Made by a program: the position numbers and the translations under genes. The notes beneath the pieces were generated by a model. It was given only the letters and a program-made list of their open reading frames with translations, was not told the DNA's origin and made no database searches. From Emcibacteraceae bacterium (GTDB lineage: Bacteria; Pseudomonadota; Alphaproteobacteria; Sphingomonadales; Emcibacteraceae), in contig JAWKXO010000004.1 in the NCBI GenBank assembly GCA_041396985.1, positions 1 through 64,000 on the forward strand: DNA of 64,000 nt, in the 5' to 3' direction. Shown here in pieces: positions 32,187-41,063 of the stretch (position 1 is the first letter of the stretch; every line of letters begins with the position of its first letter).

Positions 32187-34019
32187 ATGTTTAAAATCAG
32201 GTTGTTCTTCAGAATTCTCATCCTTTTGGCCTGCCTGGGCGTTGCGCCATCATACGCACAGGACAGTTACACGGACCGGCTAAATCTTTCGCCCTTAAGC
32301 GCTGAAGATGTCGAAAATTACCGCACCATATTTTATGAGCAAAACCGTGGTCGCTGGAAACAGGCGGACCGTGCCATCAAGAAAATCAGCAATCCGATCC
32401 TGATGGGCCATGTCTGGTATCAGCGCTATATGCACGCAACGGCCTATACGTCCAGTGTTGACGAACTTAAAGTCTGGATGAAAAATTTTGGTGACCTTCC
32501 CGGTGCCGAACGCATTTATGATCTTGCCAAACGAAAAAATGGCGGCAATACAAACGGTATTCTGCAACCCATGACCGGAACCGCTTATTCATTCCCGGCT
32601 GAAAAACCAACACCGCCATCACGCGCCGAATTGGCCGCTGCCGAAGCCGCCAAACCGGAACCGAGCGAACCAACAGAAGCCCAGCTTCGAAAACGTCAGG
32701 AACGCCTTGATGTGGCCGAGCTGAACCGTGTCATCAACCGTTATCTGCGCCAGCATAATGCCGCGCGCGCCGAAAAAAGATTATGGGCCTTTACCGAACG
32801 CGGCCTTTTGACCAGTCAGGAAATTGACAATCACCTCTCACGCATTGCCAATGAATATTACCTGACCAATTTTGATGATAAGGCCTTTGCCCTTGCCCAA
32901 CTGGCCAGCCGTTCCCGCGAACATATTTCGCAGGCAGACTGGATCGCCGGTCTTGCCGCATGGCGCCTTGGTGACTGTGCAGTCGCCGCTGAACATTTTG
33001 AACATGTCGCCAATTCGGCCGTTGCCGGTGACTGGACCGCTGCTGCCGGTGCCTTTTGGGCCGCACGGGCCTATCTCAATTGCCGTCAGCCGGAAAAGGT
33101 AAGCCCGCTTCTTAAAAAAGCCGCCTCATTCAAATTAACTTTTTATGGTATATTAGCCGCCCGCCAACTTGGCGTTGATGTTGATCTTGACTGGACGGCT
33201 CCGGAATTCACCGAAAGGGATTATCGGGAACTGCGCGATCTTTCCAGCGTGCATCGCGCCATCGCCCTTGCCCAGGTTGGCGAAAACACCCTCGCCGATC
33301 AGGAACTTTCAAACGCTTGGGGCCAGACCCGGGACAGCCAACATCTGGCGCTTCTCGGCCTTGCCGCGCGCCTTGGCCTTGCAGCAACCCAGCTTCGGAT
33401 CGGACGCGTTGAAGAACAGAAACGCATCGCCGCCCTGGACAGCACGCTTTATCCGATCCCCTATATTACTCCGGAAGGAGGCTATACCCTTGATAAAGCC
33501 CTTCTATTCGGCATGATCCGTCAGGAAAGCGGCTTTAACAGCTGGGCCAAAAGCGGCGTTGGTGCCCGCGGCCTGATGCAGTTGATGATGGGAGCAGCTG
33601 GTGATATGTCCCAAAACAGCAGCCTGCGCCGCATCAAGCTGGACGATCCGCGCTATAATATGTATCTGGGCCAGAAATATATGAAAACCATGCTGGAACA
33701 GTTTGCGGAAAATAATCTCTTTAAATCCCTGACCGCCTATAACGCCGGACCGGGCAATATGCAGAAATGGGTCAAGCAAACCAATTTCCAGGATGATCCG
33801 CTTCTCTTCATTGAAAGCATCCCTGCCCGCGAAACCCGCATTTATATTGAACGGGTCCTATCGAACATGTGGATTTACCGGATGAGAATGGGGCAGAAAA
33901 CCCCGACCCTTGATTATGTTGCAGAAGGAAGGTGGCCGATTTATACGCCGCAGGATAAAACAAAATCAGCCGAAAATAACAATAATAAAAAGGCGGAAGA
34001 CTATGCCAATCGATCCTGA
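32187..34019 (+). CDS. Soluble lytic murein transglycosylase (Slt-like)
   Basis: A 610-residue periplasmic protein: signal peptide (FFRILILLACLGVAPSYAQ), a long alpha-helical superhelical domain (about 40-430) rich in Ala, with TPR-like pairs such as AFALAQLASRSREHIS, and a C-terminal SLT domain. The catalytic glutamate is in MIRQESGFNSWAKSGVGARGLMQLM; NMYLGQKYM, LFKSLTAYNAGPGNMQKW and PARETRIYIERVL complete the domain. It cleaves the glycan strands of peptidoglycan to 1,6-anhydro ends. Its 3' end overlaps the start of moaB by 17 bases. Confidence 0.92.
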   Translation: MFKIRLFFRILILLACLGVAPSYAQDSYTDRLNLSPLSAEDVENYRTIFYEQNRGRWKQADRAIKKISNPILMGHVWYQRYMHATAYTSSVDELKVWMKNFGDLPGAERIYDLAKRKNGGNTNGILQPMTGTAYSFPAEKPTPPSRAELAAAEAAKPEPSEPTEAQLRKRQERLDVAELNRVINRYLRQHNAARAEKRLWAFTERGLLTSQEIDNHLSRIANEYYLTNFDDKAFALAQLASRSREHISQADWIAGLAAWRLGDCAVAAEHFEHVANSAVAGDWTAAAGAFWAARAYLNCRQPEKVSPLLKKAASFKLTFYGILAARQLGVDVDLDWTAPEFTERDYRELRDLSSVHRAIALAQVGENTLADQELSNAWGQTRDSQHLALLGLAARLGLAATQLRIGRVEEQKRIAALDSTLYPIPYITPEGGYTLDKALLFGMIRQESGFNSWAKSGVGARGLMQLMMGAAGDMSQNSSLRRIKLDDPRYNMYLGQKYMKTMLEQFAENNLFKSLTAYNAGPGNMQKWVKQTNFQDDPLLFIESIPARETRIYIERVLSNMWIYRMRMGQKTPTLDYVAEGRWPIYTPQDKTKSAENNNNKKAEDYANRS

Positions 34020-34530
34020 TCGGGAATTTTTACCGTTAAATATTGCCATCCTGACCCTGTCTGACAGCCGCAGCCTAGAAAATGATATTTCCGGACAGGT
34101 GCTGGTTGATAAGCTGACTGAAGCGGGCCATAGTCTGGCTGACCGCGCGATCATTAAGGACGATAAAGACGCCCTTCGCGCCCAGCTTAAAAAATGGATA
34201 GCGGATGATCATATTCAGGTGATCATTTCAACCGGCGGCACCGGCCTTACCGGCCGCGATATAACGCCGGAAATTTTCCATGAATTTTATGATAAGGAAA
34301 TAGAGGGTTTTGGTGAAATATTCCGCCAGATATCCTTTAAGATTATCGGCACAAGCAGCCTTCAAAGCCGGGCCACCGGTGGTGTCGCGAACGGCACCTA
34401 TATGTTTGCGGTTCCCGGTTCCCCCGGTGCCTGTAAGGATGCCTGGAACCATATATTTGCCGAACAGCTTGATATCCGCTTCCGGCCCTGCAATTTTGCG
34501 GAAATGATGCCCCGCCTCAAAGAAAAGTAA
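34003..34530 (+). CDS. moaB: Molybdopterin adenylyltransferase-like protein MoaB
   Basis: A 175-residue MogA/MoaB-family enzyme of molybdenum cofactor synthesis. LNIAILTLSDSRSLENDISGQVL begins the fold; IISTGGTGLTGRDITPE holds the substrate-binding loop and catalytic acidic residue; RATGGVANGTYMFAVPGSPGACKDAW completes it. The ATG at 34003 has AAGGCGGAAG directly upstream and gives a normal length, so the frame extension to 33910 is dropped. It overlaps the transglycosylase gene. Confidence 0.9.
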   Translation: MPIDPDREFLPLNIAILTLSDSRSLENDISGQVLVDKLTEAGHSLADRAIIKDDKDALRAQLKKWIADDHIQVIISTGGTGLTGRDITPEIFHEFYDKEIEGFGEIFRQISFKIIGTSSLQSRATGGVANGTYMFAVPGSPGACKDAWNHIFAEQLDIRFRPCNFAEMMPRLKEK

Positions 34531-34560
34531 TATTTCCTGATCAGCGGGGCTTAACGGCTT

Positions 34561-35724
34561 TTAATCCTGCCAGAAAATACTTTCCATCACTTCGTGACGG
34601 CCGCCATTTTCATCGGCGACAGCGAAATAATGATCCTTGGCACCGCGCATGGAAACCCCGGCATACTGGTTCTTCTTATCAAGAATATAAAATTGCAGAT
34701 CAAAGGCAATTTCCCCCTTGTCATTGACATAACGGGGATTGTTGATTGAGCTGTCCTTGACCCGGTTCAGGGCATACATTCCCGCATCTTTCGGATGCAT
34801 TCCATCGCGCATTTTTTCCACAATCAGATAGGAACAAAGATGATAAAGGTTCATTTCACCAAGCCCGGTTGACCCGGCGGCACCAACCTCATTATCAACA
34901 TAAAGCCCTGCGCCCAAAATAGGGCTGTCACCAACCCGGCCCGGCACCTTGAAACTGCGGCCAGACGTGGTGGTGTTGCCGCAAATTTCGCCTTTATGAT
35001 TGATGGCGTTACAATTGATGGTCCCATGAAGATGCTCCATACTAATCAAGCCTTCCTGGGCCATCTGGTAAGCGACTTCAAAGCCTTTCTGGTCAATAAA
35101 TTCAGGACTCAGTTCGGCGAAGGTGCGATTATCGCCTTCTTTCTCAACCCGCGCTCTCCATTCAAGATATTGTTTAAAGGAATATTCGCTGTTCAGATCC
35201 CCGACAATTTCATGTCCATTGGCGCGGGCAAAATCAGTCGCCCCCTGCCCGGCAATCAGATGATGATTGGTTTTCATCATCACATCCTTGGCGACATGGG
35301 ATGGTGCCTTGACCCCCTGAATATAACAGACACCCCCGGCCCGCTTCATCGGCCCGTGCATGCAGCAGGCATCCAGCGTCACATCGCCATTGGCATCCGG
35401 CAGTCCGCCGTAACCGACCGAGCTGTCCTCGGTTGAATTTTCCGGCAGATTGACACAGGCAATGGTCGCATCCAGCACATCCGCCCCTTCGGTCAGCATT
35501 CGGAAAGCGATTTCAACCCCGGTTTCGCCGTTTTCATTTTTTAGCCGGTGACCGTTATTGGCCGCAACCACCCGTGGTTTATAGCTGCTCATCATGGCGG
35601 GCGCCTGGCCGCGGGCACCGCTGGCAAAGGTGCTGACCGTTGCAACCGCTGCCGCCGCCCCCAGCACTTCGCGTCTGTTCAGTCTGTTACCGCTTGATGT
35701 TTTGATTTCTGATTTTTCTGACAT
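34561..35724 (-). CDS. N4-(beta-N-acetylglucosaminyl)-L-asparaginase, Tat-exported
   Basis: A 387-residue Ntn-hydrolase of the aspartylglucosaminidase family. A twin-arginine signal (NRREVLGAAAAVATVSTFASG) directs the folded proenzyme to the periplasm. The precursor should autocleave before the threonine in HGTINCNAINHKGEICGNTTTSGRSFK, giving alpha and beta chains; the following KVPGRVGDSPILGAGLYVDNEVGAAGSTG is the substrate-binding part. GATDFARANG and GGLPDANGDVTLDACCMHG belong to the alpha chain. It cleaves the GlcNAc-Asn link of glycopeptides. It lies alone, with stops close to moaB (30 bases). Confidence 0.9.
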   Translation of the reverse strand: MSEKSEIKTSSGNRLNRREVLGAAAAVATVSTFASGARGQAPAMMSSYKPRVVAANNGHRLKNENGETGVEIAFRMLTEGADVLDATIACVNLPENSTEDSSVGYGGLPDANGDVTLDACCMHGPMKRAGGVCYIQGVKAPSHVAKDVMMKTNHHLIAGQGATDFARANGHEIVGDLNSEYSFKQYLEWRARVEKEGDNRTFAELSPEFIDQKGFEVAYQMAQEGLISMEHLHGTINCNAINHKGEICGNTTTSGRSFKVPGRVGDSPILGAGLYVDNEVGAAGSTGLGEMNLYHLCSYLIVEKMRDGMHPKDAGMYALNRVKDSSINNPRYVNDKGEIAFDLQFYILDKKNQYAGVSMRGAKDHYFAVADENGGRHEVMESIFWQD

Positions 35725-35820
35725 GATTTCTCTCCCTATATATTTAAGATCCCCACTCTTAAAATCATAATGAACAGAAAATTATATTGAGTCAAATACT
35801 GTTATAAATGACAACAAATT

Positions 35821-36672
35821 TCAGAAAGTCACACCGGGACGAAGAACAAACTGGAAGAAAATAAGCGTGAGAATGAGGGCAATTGCCGGTCCCCTGACCT
35901 CGGGATTTTGCTGGTCCAATCCCCCCTTGTTAACAAAAGTCGCTCCCAAGATGAGCCAGGCAAGCCCGACAAAATTGACAAAAAACGGAATTAAGCCAAC
36001 CTCAATGATATTTCTGGGCACCCGAAATGGAATAATCAGAATGATCGACACCATAGTTACAATGATCATCAGATAGGCAAATGAACGGTCATATTTACCT
36101 GCACTGCCCATAGTGCTGCCGGAATAAAGCCGTGCCAGCCAAAGCCCGCAAAGGGCCATGGCGAGCACTGTCAGCACCAGCAGACTTTTTTTCGTCATAT
36201 CCCCCATTTCAAGATAGCTGAGCGCCCTACCCACATCATTTCCGGTGAGTAAGGTACCTATTGCCAGTTGGGTTAATGACTGAAAAAGCCCCTGAAACGC
36301 CATCCAGAAGAAAAATTGCCGCCATGTCGGTATATTGGCCCCGATAAATTTAATTCCCATGGCAAATAAAATACCACTGGCCAGTGTGGCAATAGCCCCT
36401 GTGCCCTGCAACAGTTCGGCAATGGGAAGATCACCTGTCCAGTCATGATTATTGTGGTAAAGGGTCGCTTCAAGCCCCGGGGTCAATGCCTTGGGGATCA
36501 CCAGCCACAATTCCTGCCAGAAGAAAGTCAGATTAAATCCAAGCGCACAAAGAAGCACTGAACCAATCTGGCTCTTTAATCCAAGGGAACCGGATGCCGG
36601 CTTTAACCGATAAAGGCCGATCAGCAATGGCAATAGCCCAAGCATAACAATCAGAATGTAAAATATCTGCAT
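35821..36672 (-). CDS. Polytopic membrane protein, unknown function
   Basis: A 283-residue protein with about seven or eight hydrophobic segments and no family that I recognise. Visible features are an early LKSQIGSVLLCALGFNLTFFWQELWLVIPKAL, a loop HNNHDWTGDLPIAELLQGTGAIATL with a possible His pair, and a C-terminal segment ALILTLIFFQFVLRPGVTF. No signal peptide cleavage site is apparent. It stands alone between the aspartylglucosaminidase and the glycosyltransferase genes. Confidence 0.65.
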   Translation of the reverse strand: MQIFYILIVMLGLLPLLIGLYRLKPASGSLGLKSQIGSVLLCALGFNLTFFWQELWLVIPKALTPGLEATLYHNNHDWTGDLPIAELLQGTGAIATLASGILFAMGIKFIGANIPTWRQFFFWMAFQGLFQSLTQLAIGTLLTGNDVGRALSYLEMGDMTKKSLLVLTVLAMALCGLWLARLYSGSTMGSAGKYDRSFAYLMIIVTMVSIILIIPFRVPRNIIEVGLIPFFVNFVGLAWLILGATFVNKGGLDQQNPEVRGPAIALILTLIFFQFVLRPGVTF

Positions 36673-36751
36673 TTAATCCTCTTCCCCTGTCCCTGATGCA
36701 ATAATTAATTACTTGAAAATCAGTTTAATTAAAACTGCAAAAAATTAATCG

Positions 36752-37315
36752 TTATAAATCATCTGCCGTGTCGACATCACTGAGCATATCGGTGAAGGTC
36801 ACATGGGCGCGAAGGTCAATGTTATTGACCGTATCAGAAAGCGCATGTTCGCTTGACCAGCGCACATTTTCAAATGGGGCAATGCGCGCACGGCTGCGGC
36901 GCATACCGACCAGCCAGTAGCCGCCGTCTGTGGCCGGGCCAAAGGTTACATCACTTGATTTCAAGGCTTTAAACGCGCGGCTTATATGATGTTTCCGAAC
37001 CGCCGGAATATCGCCACCGATCAGCACCACCCTGCCCGATGGCATCTGATCAAACACCCGCTGCATCCGCTGCCCGATATCACCGTGGCCCTGCGGCATG
37101 ATCGGCAGGCGCGGATCAAAAAATCTGCCCCGATAGTGGTCAGGTGATACCCAGAGCGTGATTTTCCATTTATCTGAGACGAGCTTTTTGATCGTCCGCC
37201 TGACCGTCCGCCGATAAAAAAGCCAGGCTTTATAGGCGCCAATATCTTTGGCAAGTCGGGTTTTTACCTTTCCCAATCGCGGTTCTTTTACAAATATCAC
37301 CAGATGATTTCGCAT
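36752..37315 (-). CDS. TIGR04282-family (arsenosugar-type) glycosyltransferase-like protein
   Basis: A 187-residue GT-A-like protein (DUF2064). The N-terminal LVIFVKEPRLGKVKTRLAKDIG is the hallmark; QGHGDIGQRMQRVF, VVLIGGDIPAV and TFGPATDGGYWLVGMR follow. The family is named for its link with arsenosugar synthesis, but most members lie in genomes without that pathway and the substrate is unproven. Its start codon overlaps the stop of the gene above by one base (37315), so the two are coupled. Confidence 0.87.
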   Translation of the reverse strand: MRNHLVIFVKEPRLGKVKTRLAKDIGAYKAWLFYRRTVRRTIKKLVSDKWKITLWVSPDHYRGRFFDPRLPIMPQGHGDIGQRMQRVFDQMPSGRVVLIGGDIPAVRKHHISRAFKALKSSDVTFGPATDGGYWLVGMRRSRARIAPFENVRWSSEHALSDTVNNIDLRAHVTFTDMLSDVDTADDL

Positions 37316-37953
37316 CAGTAAATCTTCCTGATCAGTGCCGGATCAACCCCAAGCGCATAAAGCATAAGACAGAAGCCATTACGGAACATGCGCAGAATAT
37401 AGCCATATTTATTATATTTTTCCGCCGATGTGATCATTACCTGATCCGACATTTTAAGGCGCGCCCGGCTAATCCGGCGGATGATGTCCACATCCTCCAT
37501 CAGCGGCAGTTCATTATAGCCGCCAATTTCATCATATAGCGCGCGGGATATAAAGAGCCCCTGATCGCCATATGGAAGCGCGAAAGCGAAGCAACGAAAG
37601 CGCACCCAATATTCCAGAAGGCGGGGATAAAACCCCTCATCATCAAAGCGAAGGCGAAAGGCCAATGCCTTATCCGGATGGTTTTCCATATGATCCACCA
37701 ATGTGTCGGTCCAGCCTTCGGTCAGGGTGCTGTCCGCATGAAGAAAAAAGAGCCAGTCGCCCGTGGCAAATTTCGCCCCCGTTTTAAGCTGAAGCCCCCG
37801 CCCCGGGTTGGTGTTAATGATCATGTGGTTTTTGAAACTGTATGTCTCCGCCCCGCCATTGACAATAATCACATCATCCGGCAACTGCTTAAGCAGCCGT
37901 TCAAGCCGTTCATCAAATCCCAGGGTCGGTATAATTATCGTGATGCTCATCAT
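37315..37953 (-). CDS. TIGR04283-family (arsenosugar-type) glycosyltransferase
   Basis: A 212-residue family 2 glycosyltransferase with a GT-A fold: SITIIIPTLGFDERLERLL at the start, GRGLQLKTGAKFATGDWLFFLHADSTL (metal-binding region), FRLRFDDEGFYPRLLEYWVRFR, LPYGDQGLFISRALYDEIGGYNELPLMEDVDIIRRI. It pairs with the TIGR04282 gene, the usual arrangement. The acceptor is not known. I see no ArsM or ArsS (the arsenic-methylating and radical-SAM enzymes) in the window. Confidence 0.87.
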   Translation of the reverse strand: MMSITIIIPTLGFDERLERLLKQLPDDVIIVNGGAETYSFKNHMIINTNPGRGLQLKTGAKFATGDWLFFLHADSTLTEGWTDTLVDHMENHPDKALAFRLRFDDEGFYPRLLEYWVRFRCFAFALPYGDQGLFISRALYDEIGGYNELPLMEDVDIIRRISRARLKMSDQVMITSAEKYNKYGYILRMFRNGFCLMLYALGVDPALIRKIY

Positions 37954-37992
37954 TACCCTTTATTTTATTTAAGCAAAGTTTATAGTCTGCTT

Positions 37993-38631
37993 ATGAAAAA
38001 GCAATCAGAGAAACCGGACTATTTGCTGGAACGCGAATATGGCGCGCCGGAACGGGTCATATGCGGTGTTGATGAAGTCGGCCGTGGTCCGCTGGCAGGG
38101 CCGGTGATTGCGGCGGCAGTGGTCCTTGACCCTGCCAATATACCCCACCACCTGAACGATTCAAAAAAGTTGAGCGCCAAAAAACGTGAAGAGCTGAATG
38201 ACATAATCCTCACCACGGCAAGCTTTGGATTTGGTGAAGCGTCATTGGAGGAAATTGACGAGCTGAATATCCTCCAAGCATCGATGCTGGCGATGCAGCG
38301 GGCTGTCCAAAATTTACCCTGTAAAGTAGATCATATTCTGGTGGACGGAAATCGCCTTCCCAATTTCGAAGCACCCGCAACGGCGGTGATAAAAGGCGAT
38401 CAAAAATCACTTTCCATCGCTGCCGCATCGATAATTGCCAAAATAAAACGCGATTTTTTAATGAAAAATCTGGCAAAAATTCACCCTGAATATGGCTGGG
38501 AGCGCAATGCCGGATATGGTACCCGGGAACATATGGAAGCACTAAATCTTGTGGGTCCGAGTCGTTTTCACCGAAAATCATTTGCACCAATTCGTGACCT
38601 AATGACTCAACAAAACATTATAAACGATTGA
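37993..38631 (+). CDS. rnhB: Ribonuclease HII
   Basis: A 212-residue cytoplasmic enzyme that nicks RNA in RNA-DNA hybrids, including single ribonucleotides. The motif ICGVDEVGRGPLAGPVIAAAVVL holds the D-E metal ligands; LNDSKKLSAKKREEL follows; VDHILVDGNRLP and VIKGDQKSLSIAAASIIAKIKRD hold further acidic residues. The start at 37993 gives a normal length; the frame upstream is antisense to the glycosyltransferase gene. It is divergent from that gene and lies 42 bases before ccrM. Confidence 0.92.
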   Translation: MKKQSEKPDYLLEREYGAPERVICGVDEVGRGPLAGPVIAAAVVLDPANIPHHLNDSKKLSAKKREELNDIILTTASFGFGEASLEEIDELNILQASMLAMQRAVQNLPCKVDHILVDGNRLPNFEAPATAVIKGDQKSLSIAAASIIAKIKRDFLMKNLAKIHPEYGWERNAGYGTREHMEALNLVGPSRFHRKSFAPIRDLMTQQNIIND

Positions 38632-38680
38632 TTCCAGTTAAAAAAATGCTTGACGCGATTCGCCAAATGATTCATGATTC
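38604..38680 (+). promoter_or_regulatory. Cluster of five GANTC methylation sites at ccrM start
   Basis: GANTC occurs at 38604 (GACTC), 38630, 38657, 38669 and 38676 (all GATTC) within 77 bases that run from the end of rnhB into the ccrM start. GANTC is the CcrM target (established biology), and in Caulobacter the ccrM promoter contains such sites. The density is far above chance (about one per 256 bases). It may include a weak TTAA-N8-TTGA CtrA-like element at 38638-38653. Confidence 0.7.
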
Positions 38681-39840
38681 CGGTCATGACACAAAATATG
38701 ACCATAAAACAAAAAGCAGCACCAAAAGCGGTTACCAGGAAAAAGACCGCTTCTAAAGCTGCTCAAAAAAGTCTCCCGCTGGATAATATTCTAAAAGGGG
38801 ATTGCATCGAGCTTATGAACAGCTTACCCGAAAAATCAGTGGATGTGATCTTTGCTGATCCGCCCTATAACATGCAACTAAAAGGCGAACTTCATCGTCC
38901 TGACAATTCACATGTTGATGCGGTTAATGACAGCTGGGACCAGTTTTCAGATTTTGAAGCCTATGACAAATTTACCCGTGACTGGCTGACCGCCGCCCGC
39001 CGTGTGCTAAAAGATACCGGCACCATATGGGTGATTGGCAGCTATCATAATATTTACCGTGTCGGGTCAATCATTCAGGATATCGGGTTCTGGGTTTTAA
39101 ATGATATTGTCTGGCGCAAATCAAACCCTATGCCCAATTTTCGCGGCACCCGCTTTACCAATGCCCATGAAACATTGCTCTGGTGCAACAAGGGCGAAGG
39201 ATTTAACAAATATACCTTTAATTATGAAGCCATGAAAGCTTTCAACGATGATGTTCAGATGCGCTCAGACTGGCTGCTGCCGATCTGCTCCGGCAGTGAA
39301 CGGCTGAAAGTAAACGGCCATAAAGGCCACAGCACCCAAAAACCGGAAGCACTTTTATACCGGGTACTGCTTAGTTCCACCAATAAGGGGGATGTGGTGC
39401 TTGACCCGTTCTTCGGCAGTGGCACCACCGGTGCAGTCGCCAAAAAGCTCGGTCGTCATTTTATTGGCCTTGAGCGCGAAGACAAATATATCAAGCTGGC
39501 AACCGACCGCATTAACGATATTGAACCGCTGGAAAATGATATTATTGAAATTACCCCCGCCAAACGGTCCCTGCCCCGTGTGGCTTTTGGAACCCTTATT
39601 GAAAATGGCATGATCAAGCCCGGCACAATATTATTCGGCCCCGGCAAGCGGCATGCTGCCAAGGTCCGCGCCGACGGCACCCTGATCAGTGCCGACAGCA
39701 AGGGATCAATCCATCAGGTTGGTGCCAGCGTACAAAATGCCCCAAGCTGTAATGGCTGGACATTCTGGAATATTGAAGTGAATGACAATCTGATCCCGAT
39801 TGATCATTTACGCGCGGAAGTTCGCGCAAACATGAATTAG
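38674..39840 (+). CDS. ccrM: Cell-cycle-regulated adenine methyltransferase CcrM
   Basis: A beta-class N6-adenine methyltransferase of 388 residues at most that methylates GANTC. NILKGDCIELMNSLPEKSVDVIFADPPYNMQL has the catalytic DPPY, and VVLDPFFGSGTTGAVAKKLGRHFIGLE has the SAM-binding FGSGTTG; the C-terminal 85 residues are the RAMA-type region (RVAFGTLIENGMIKPGTILFG, WTFWNIEVNDNLIPIDHLR) typical of CcrM. ATGs at 38674, 38686 and 38698 are possible; none has a good Shine-Dalgarno sequence. GANTC sites overlap the start, which suggests methylation-dependent autoregulation. It follows rnhB closely. Confidence 0.95.
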   Translation: MIPVMTQNMTIKQKAAPKAVTRKKTASKAAQKSLPLDNILKGDCIELMNSLPEKSVDVIFADPPYNMQLKGELHRPDNSHVDAVNDSWDQFSDFEAYDKFTRDWLTAARRVLKDTGTIWVIGSYHNIYRVGSIIQDIGFWVLNDIVWRKSNPMPNFRGTRFTNAHETLLWCNKGEGFNKYTFNYEAMKAFNDDVQMRSDWLLPICSGSERLKVNGHKGHSTQKPEALLYRVLLSSTNKGDVVLDPFFGSGTTGAVAKKLGRHFIGLEREDKYIKLATDRINDIEPLENDIIEITPAKRSLPRVAFGTLIENGMIKPGTILFGPGKRHAAKVRADGTLISADSKGSIHQVGASVQNAPSCNGWTFWNIEVNDNLIPIDHLRAEVRANMN

Positions 39841-39916
39841 TGTGAGGAATAAAAATAAAAAACGTAAAATATTATCTTCCCCGATAATATAAACTGTTTT
39901 ACCTTCTCCGGTGAAT

Positions 39917-39945
39917 AACCCGCTAAGCGCCCAACTTAGCGGGTT
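39917..39945 (+). terminator. Terminator after ccrM
   Basis: A perfect 11-base stem AACCCGCTAAG / CTTAGCGGGTT with a seven-base loop, followed by AATTGTTT. It lies between ccrM and the convergent hydrolase gene and may act in both directions. Confidence 0.65.
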
Positions 39946-39957
39946 AATTGTTTCGGA

Positions 39958-40800
39958 TTATTTATTTTTCTGTAAAAAATCGTCTATGACTTTATGAAGC
40001 AGAGCGGGCTTTTCCTGATGAACAAAATGTGTTGCACCCGGCACCACAAATAATTCACTGTTGGGTAAGGCTTCGTGTATTTCTAACGTATGTGATATTG
40101 AAATGTCGTAATGATCCCCAACAATGACTAATGTCGGAATATTTATTCCTGCCAGATCATCAGGTATTAAATTTGGCGATGTTGCCCACATCATTGCCAT
40201 TTCTTTTAAATGAGCTTCGAACCCAGAAAGATCATTTCTACCCAACAGATAATGGTCAATTGCCATGCCGGGAAAATTCGCCGGATCATTTGCCACGTTA
40301 TCATCTTTATTCCAGGTGATATTTTTCCATGTTTCCTTTTGCATCGCCGGATAGGCCGAATGATTAAAGACAGCACCATGTATGATTAATTTTATAATTC
40401 GTTCTGGATGATATAATGACATCAAAAGTGCGGTAATTGCCCCATCACTCTGCCCAAAGAAATGGGCCTGTTTCACTTTAAGCTGGTCAAGGACCCCAAG
40501 GACATCTGCTGCCATCAGCTCATATGAAATTTGAGTGTTCGTCGATGAGCTTCGCCCTTGCCCCCTGCTGTCAATGGCGATCACCATATAGTTTTTTGAA
40601 AAATGATTAATCTGTGTGCGCATATCCTCGCGCGACATCATACCACTATGCAGCAAAACCAGTGGCTCACCGTTTCCGGTCACCTCATAATCAATAAGCG
40701 CTCCATCAGCGGCTTTATATATATCGGCCTTTGCAATATTATTTGAAATCATAAACAGAACATAAACAATACTAACACCAATATAGTCAATAACTTTCAT
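39958..40800 (-). CDS. Exported alpha/beta hydrolase
   Basis: A 280-residue alpha/beta-hydrolase with an N-terminal signal or anchor (IGVSIVYVLFMISNNIAKA). VLLHSGMMS provides the oxyanion-hole region, IAIDSRGQGRSS the strand before the nucleophile elbow, FFGQSDGAITALLM the catalytic serine (GQSDG), and GATHFVHQEKP the histidine; the acid is probably in VVIVGDHYDIS. Substrate unknown. Two tandem 11-base repeats lie just before the start codon. Confidence 0.82.
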   Translation of the reverse strand: MKVIDYIGVSIVYVLFMISNNIAKADIYKAADGALIDYEVTGNGEPLVLLHSGMMSREDMRTQINHFSKNYMVIAIDSRGQGRSSSTNTQISYELMAADVLGVLDQLKVKQAHFFGQSDGAITALLMSLYHPERIIKLIIHGAVFNHSAYPAMQKETWKNITWNKDDNVANDPANFPGMAIDHYLLGRNDLSGFEAHLKEMAMMWATSPNLIPDDLAGINIPTLVIVGDHYDISISHTLEIHEALPNSELFVVPGATHFVHQEKPALLHKVIDDFLQKNK

Positions 40801-40810
40801 TTTTCTGCTC

Positions 40811-40832
40811 CTATATAGTGGCTATATAGTGG
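40811..40832 (-). repeat. Tandem 11-base direct repeat in the hydrolase 5' region
   Basis: CTATATAGTGG is repeated back to back (40811-40821, 40822-40832), ten bases before the hydrolase ATG. Eleven bases is one helical turn. It may be a regulator site or a simple slipped duplication; the rest of the 260-base gap 40801-41063 shows no other structure. Confidence 0.5.
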
Positions 40833-41063
40833 CTTTTTACTTTTTATAATTCACAAAATACCCGATTCTCAAAAATTTCATATATCAACAGTAAGTCGCA
40901 CTGATCCAGCTATCCTATCGTCAATATTTAAAAAATAATTCTAACAAAATAAATTTGCTTAAAAAAATATTCATCGATACCTTATAACAAAAAAATAAAC
41001 TTGCCCTCAATTATTGATATATTCCGCCCGAACCAAAACCCGTTAATTATTGAAAGAAGGCAA

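Noticed and set aside
37678..37992. N-terminal extension of RNase HII
   Set aside because: It would overlap the TIGR04283 gene on the other strand by more than 270 bases and has no RNase H character.
38638..38653. CtrA full site in the ccrM promoter
   Set aside because: TTAA-N8-TTGA deviates from TTAA-N7-TTAA in both spacing and sequence.
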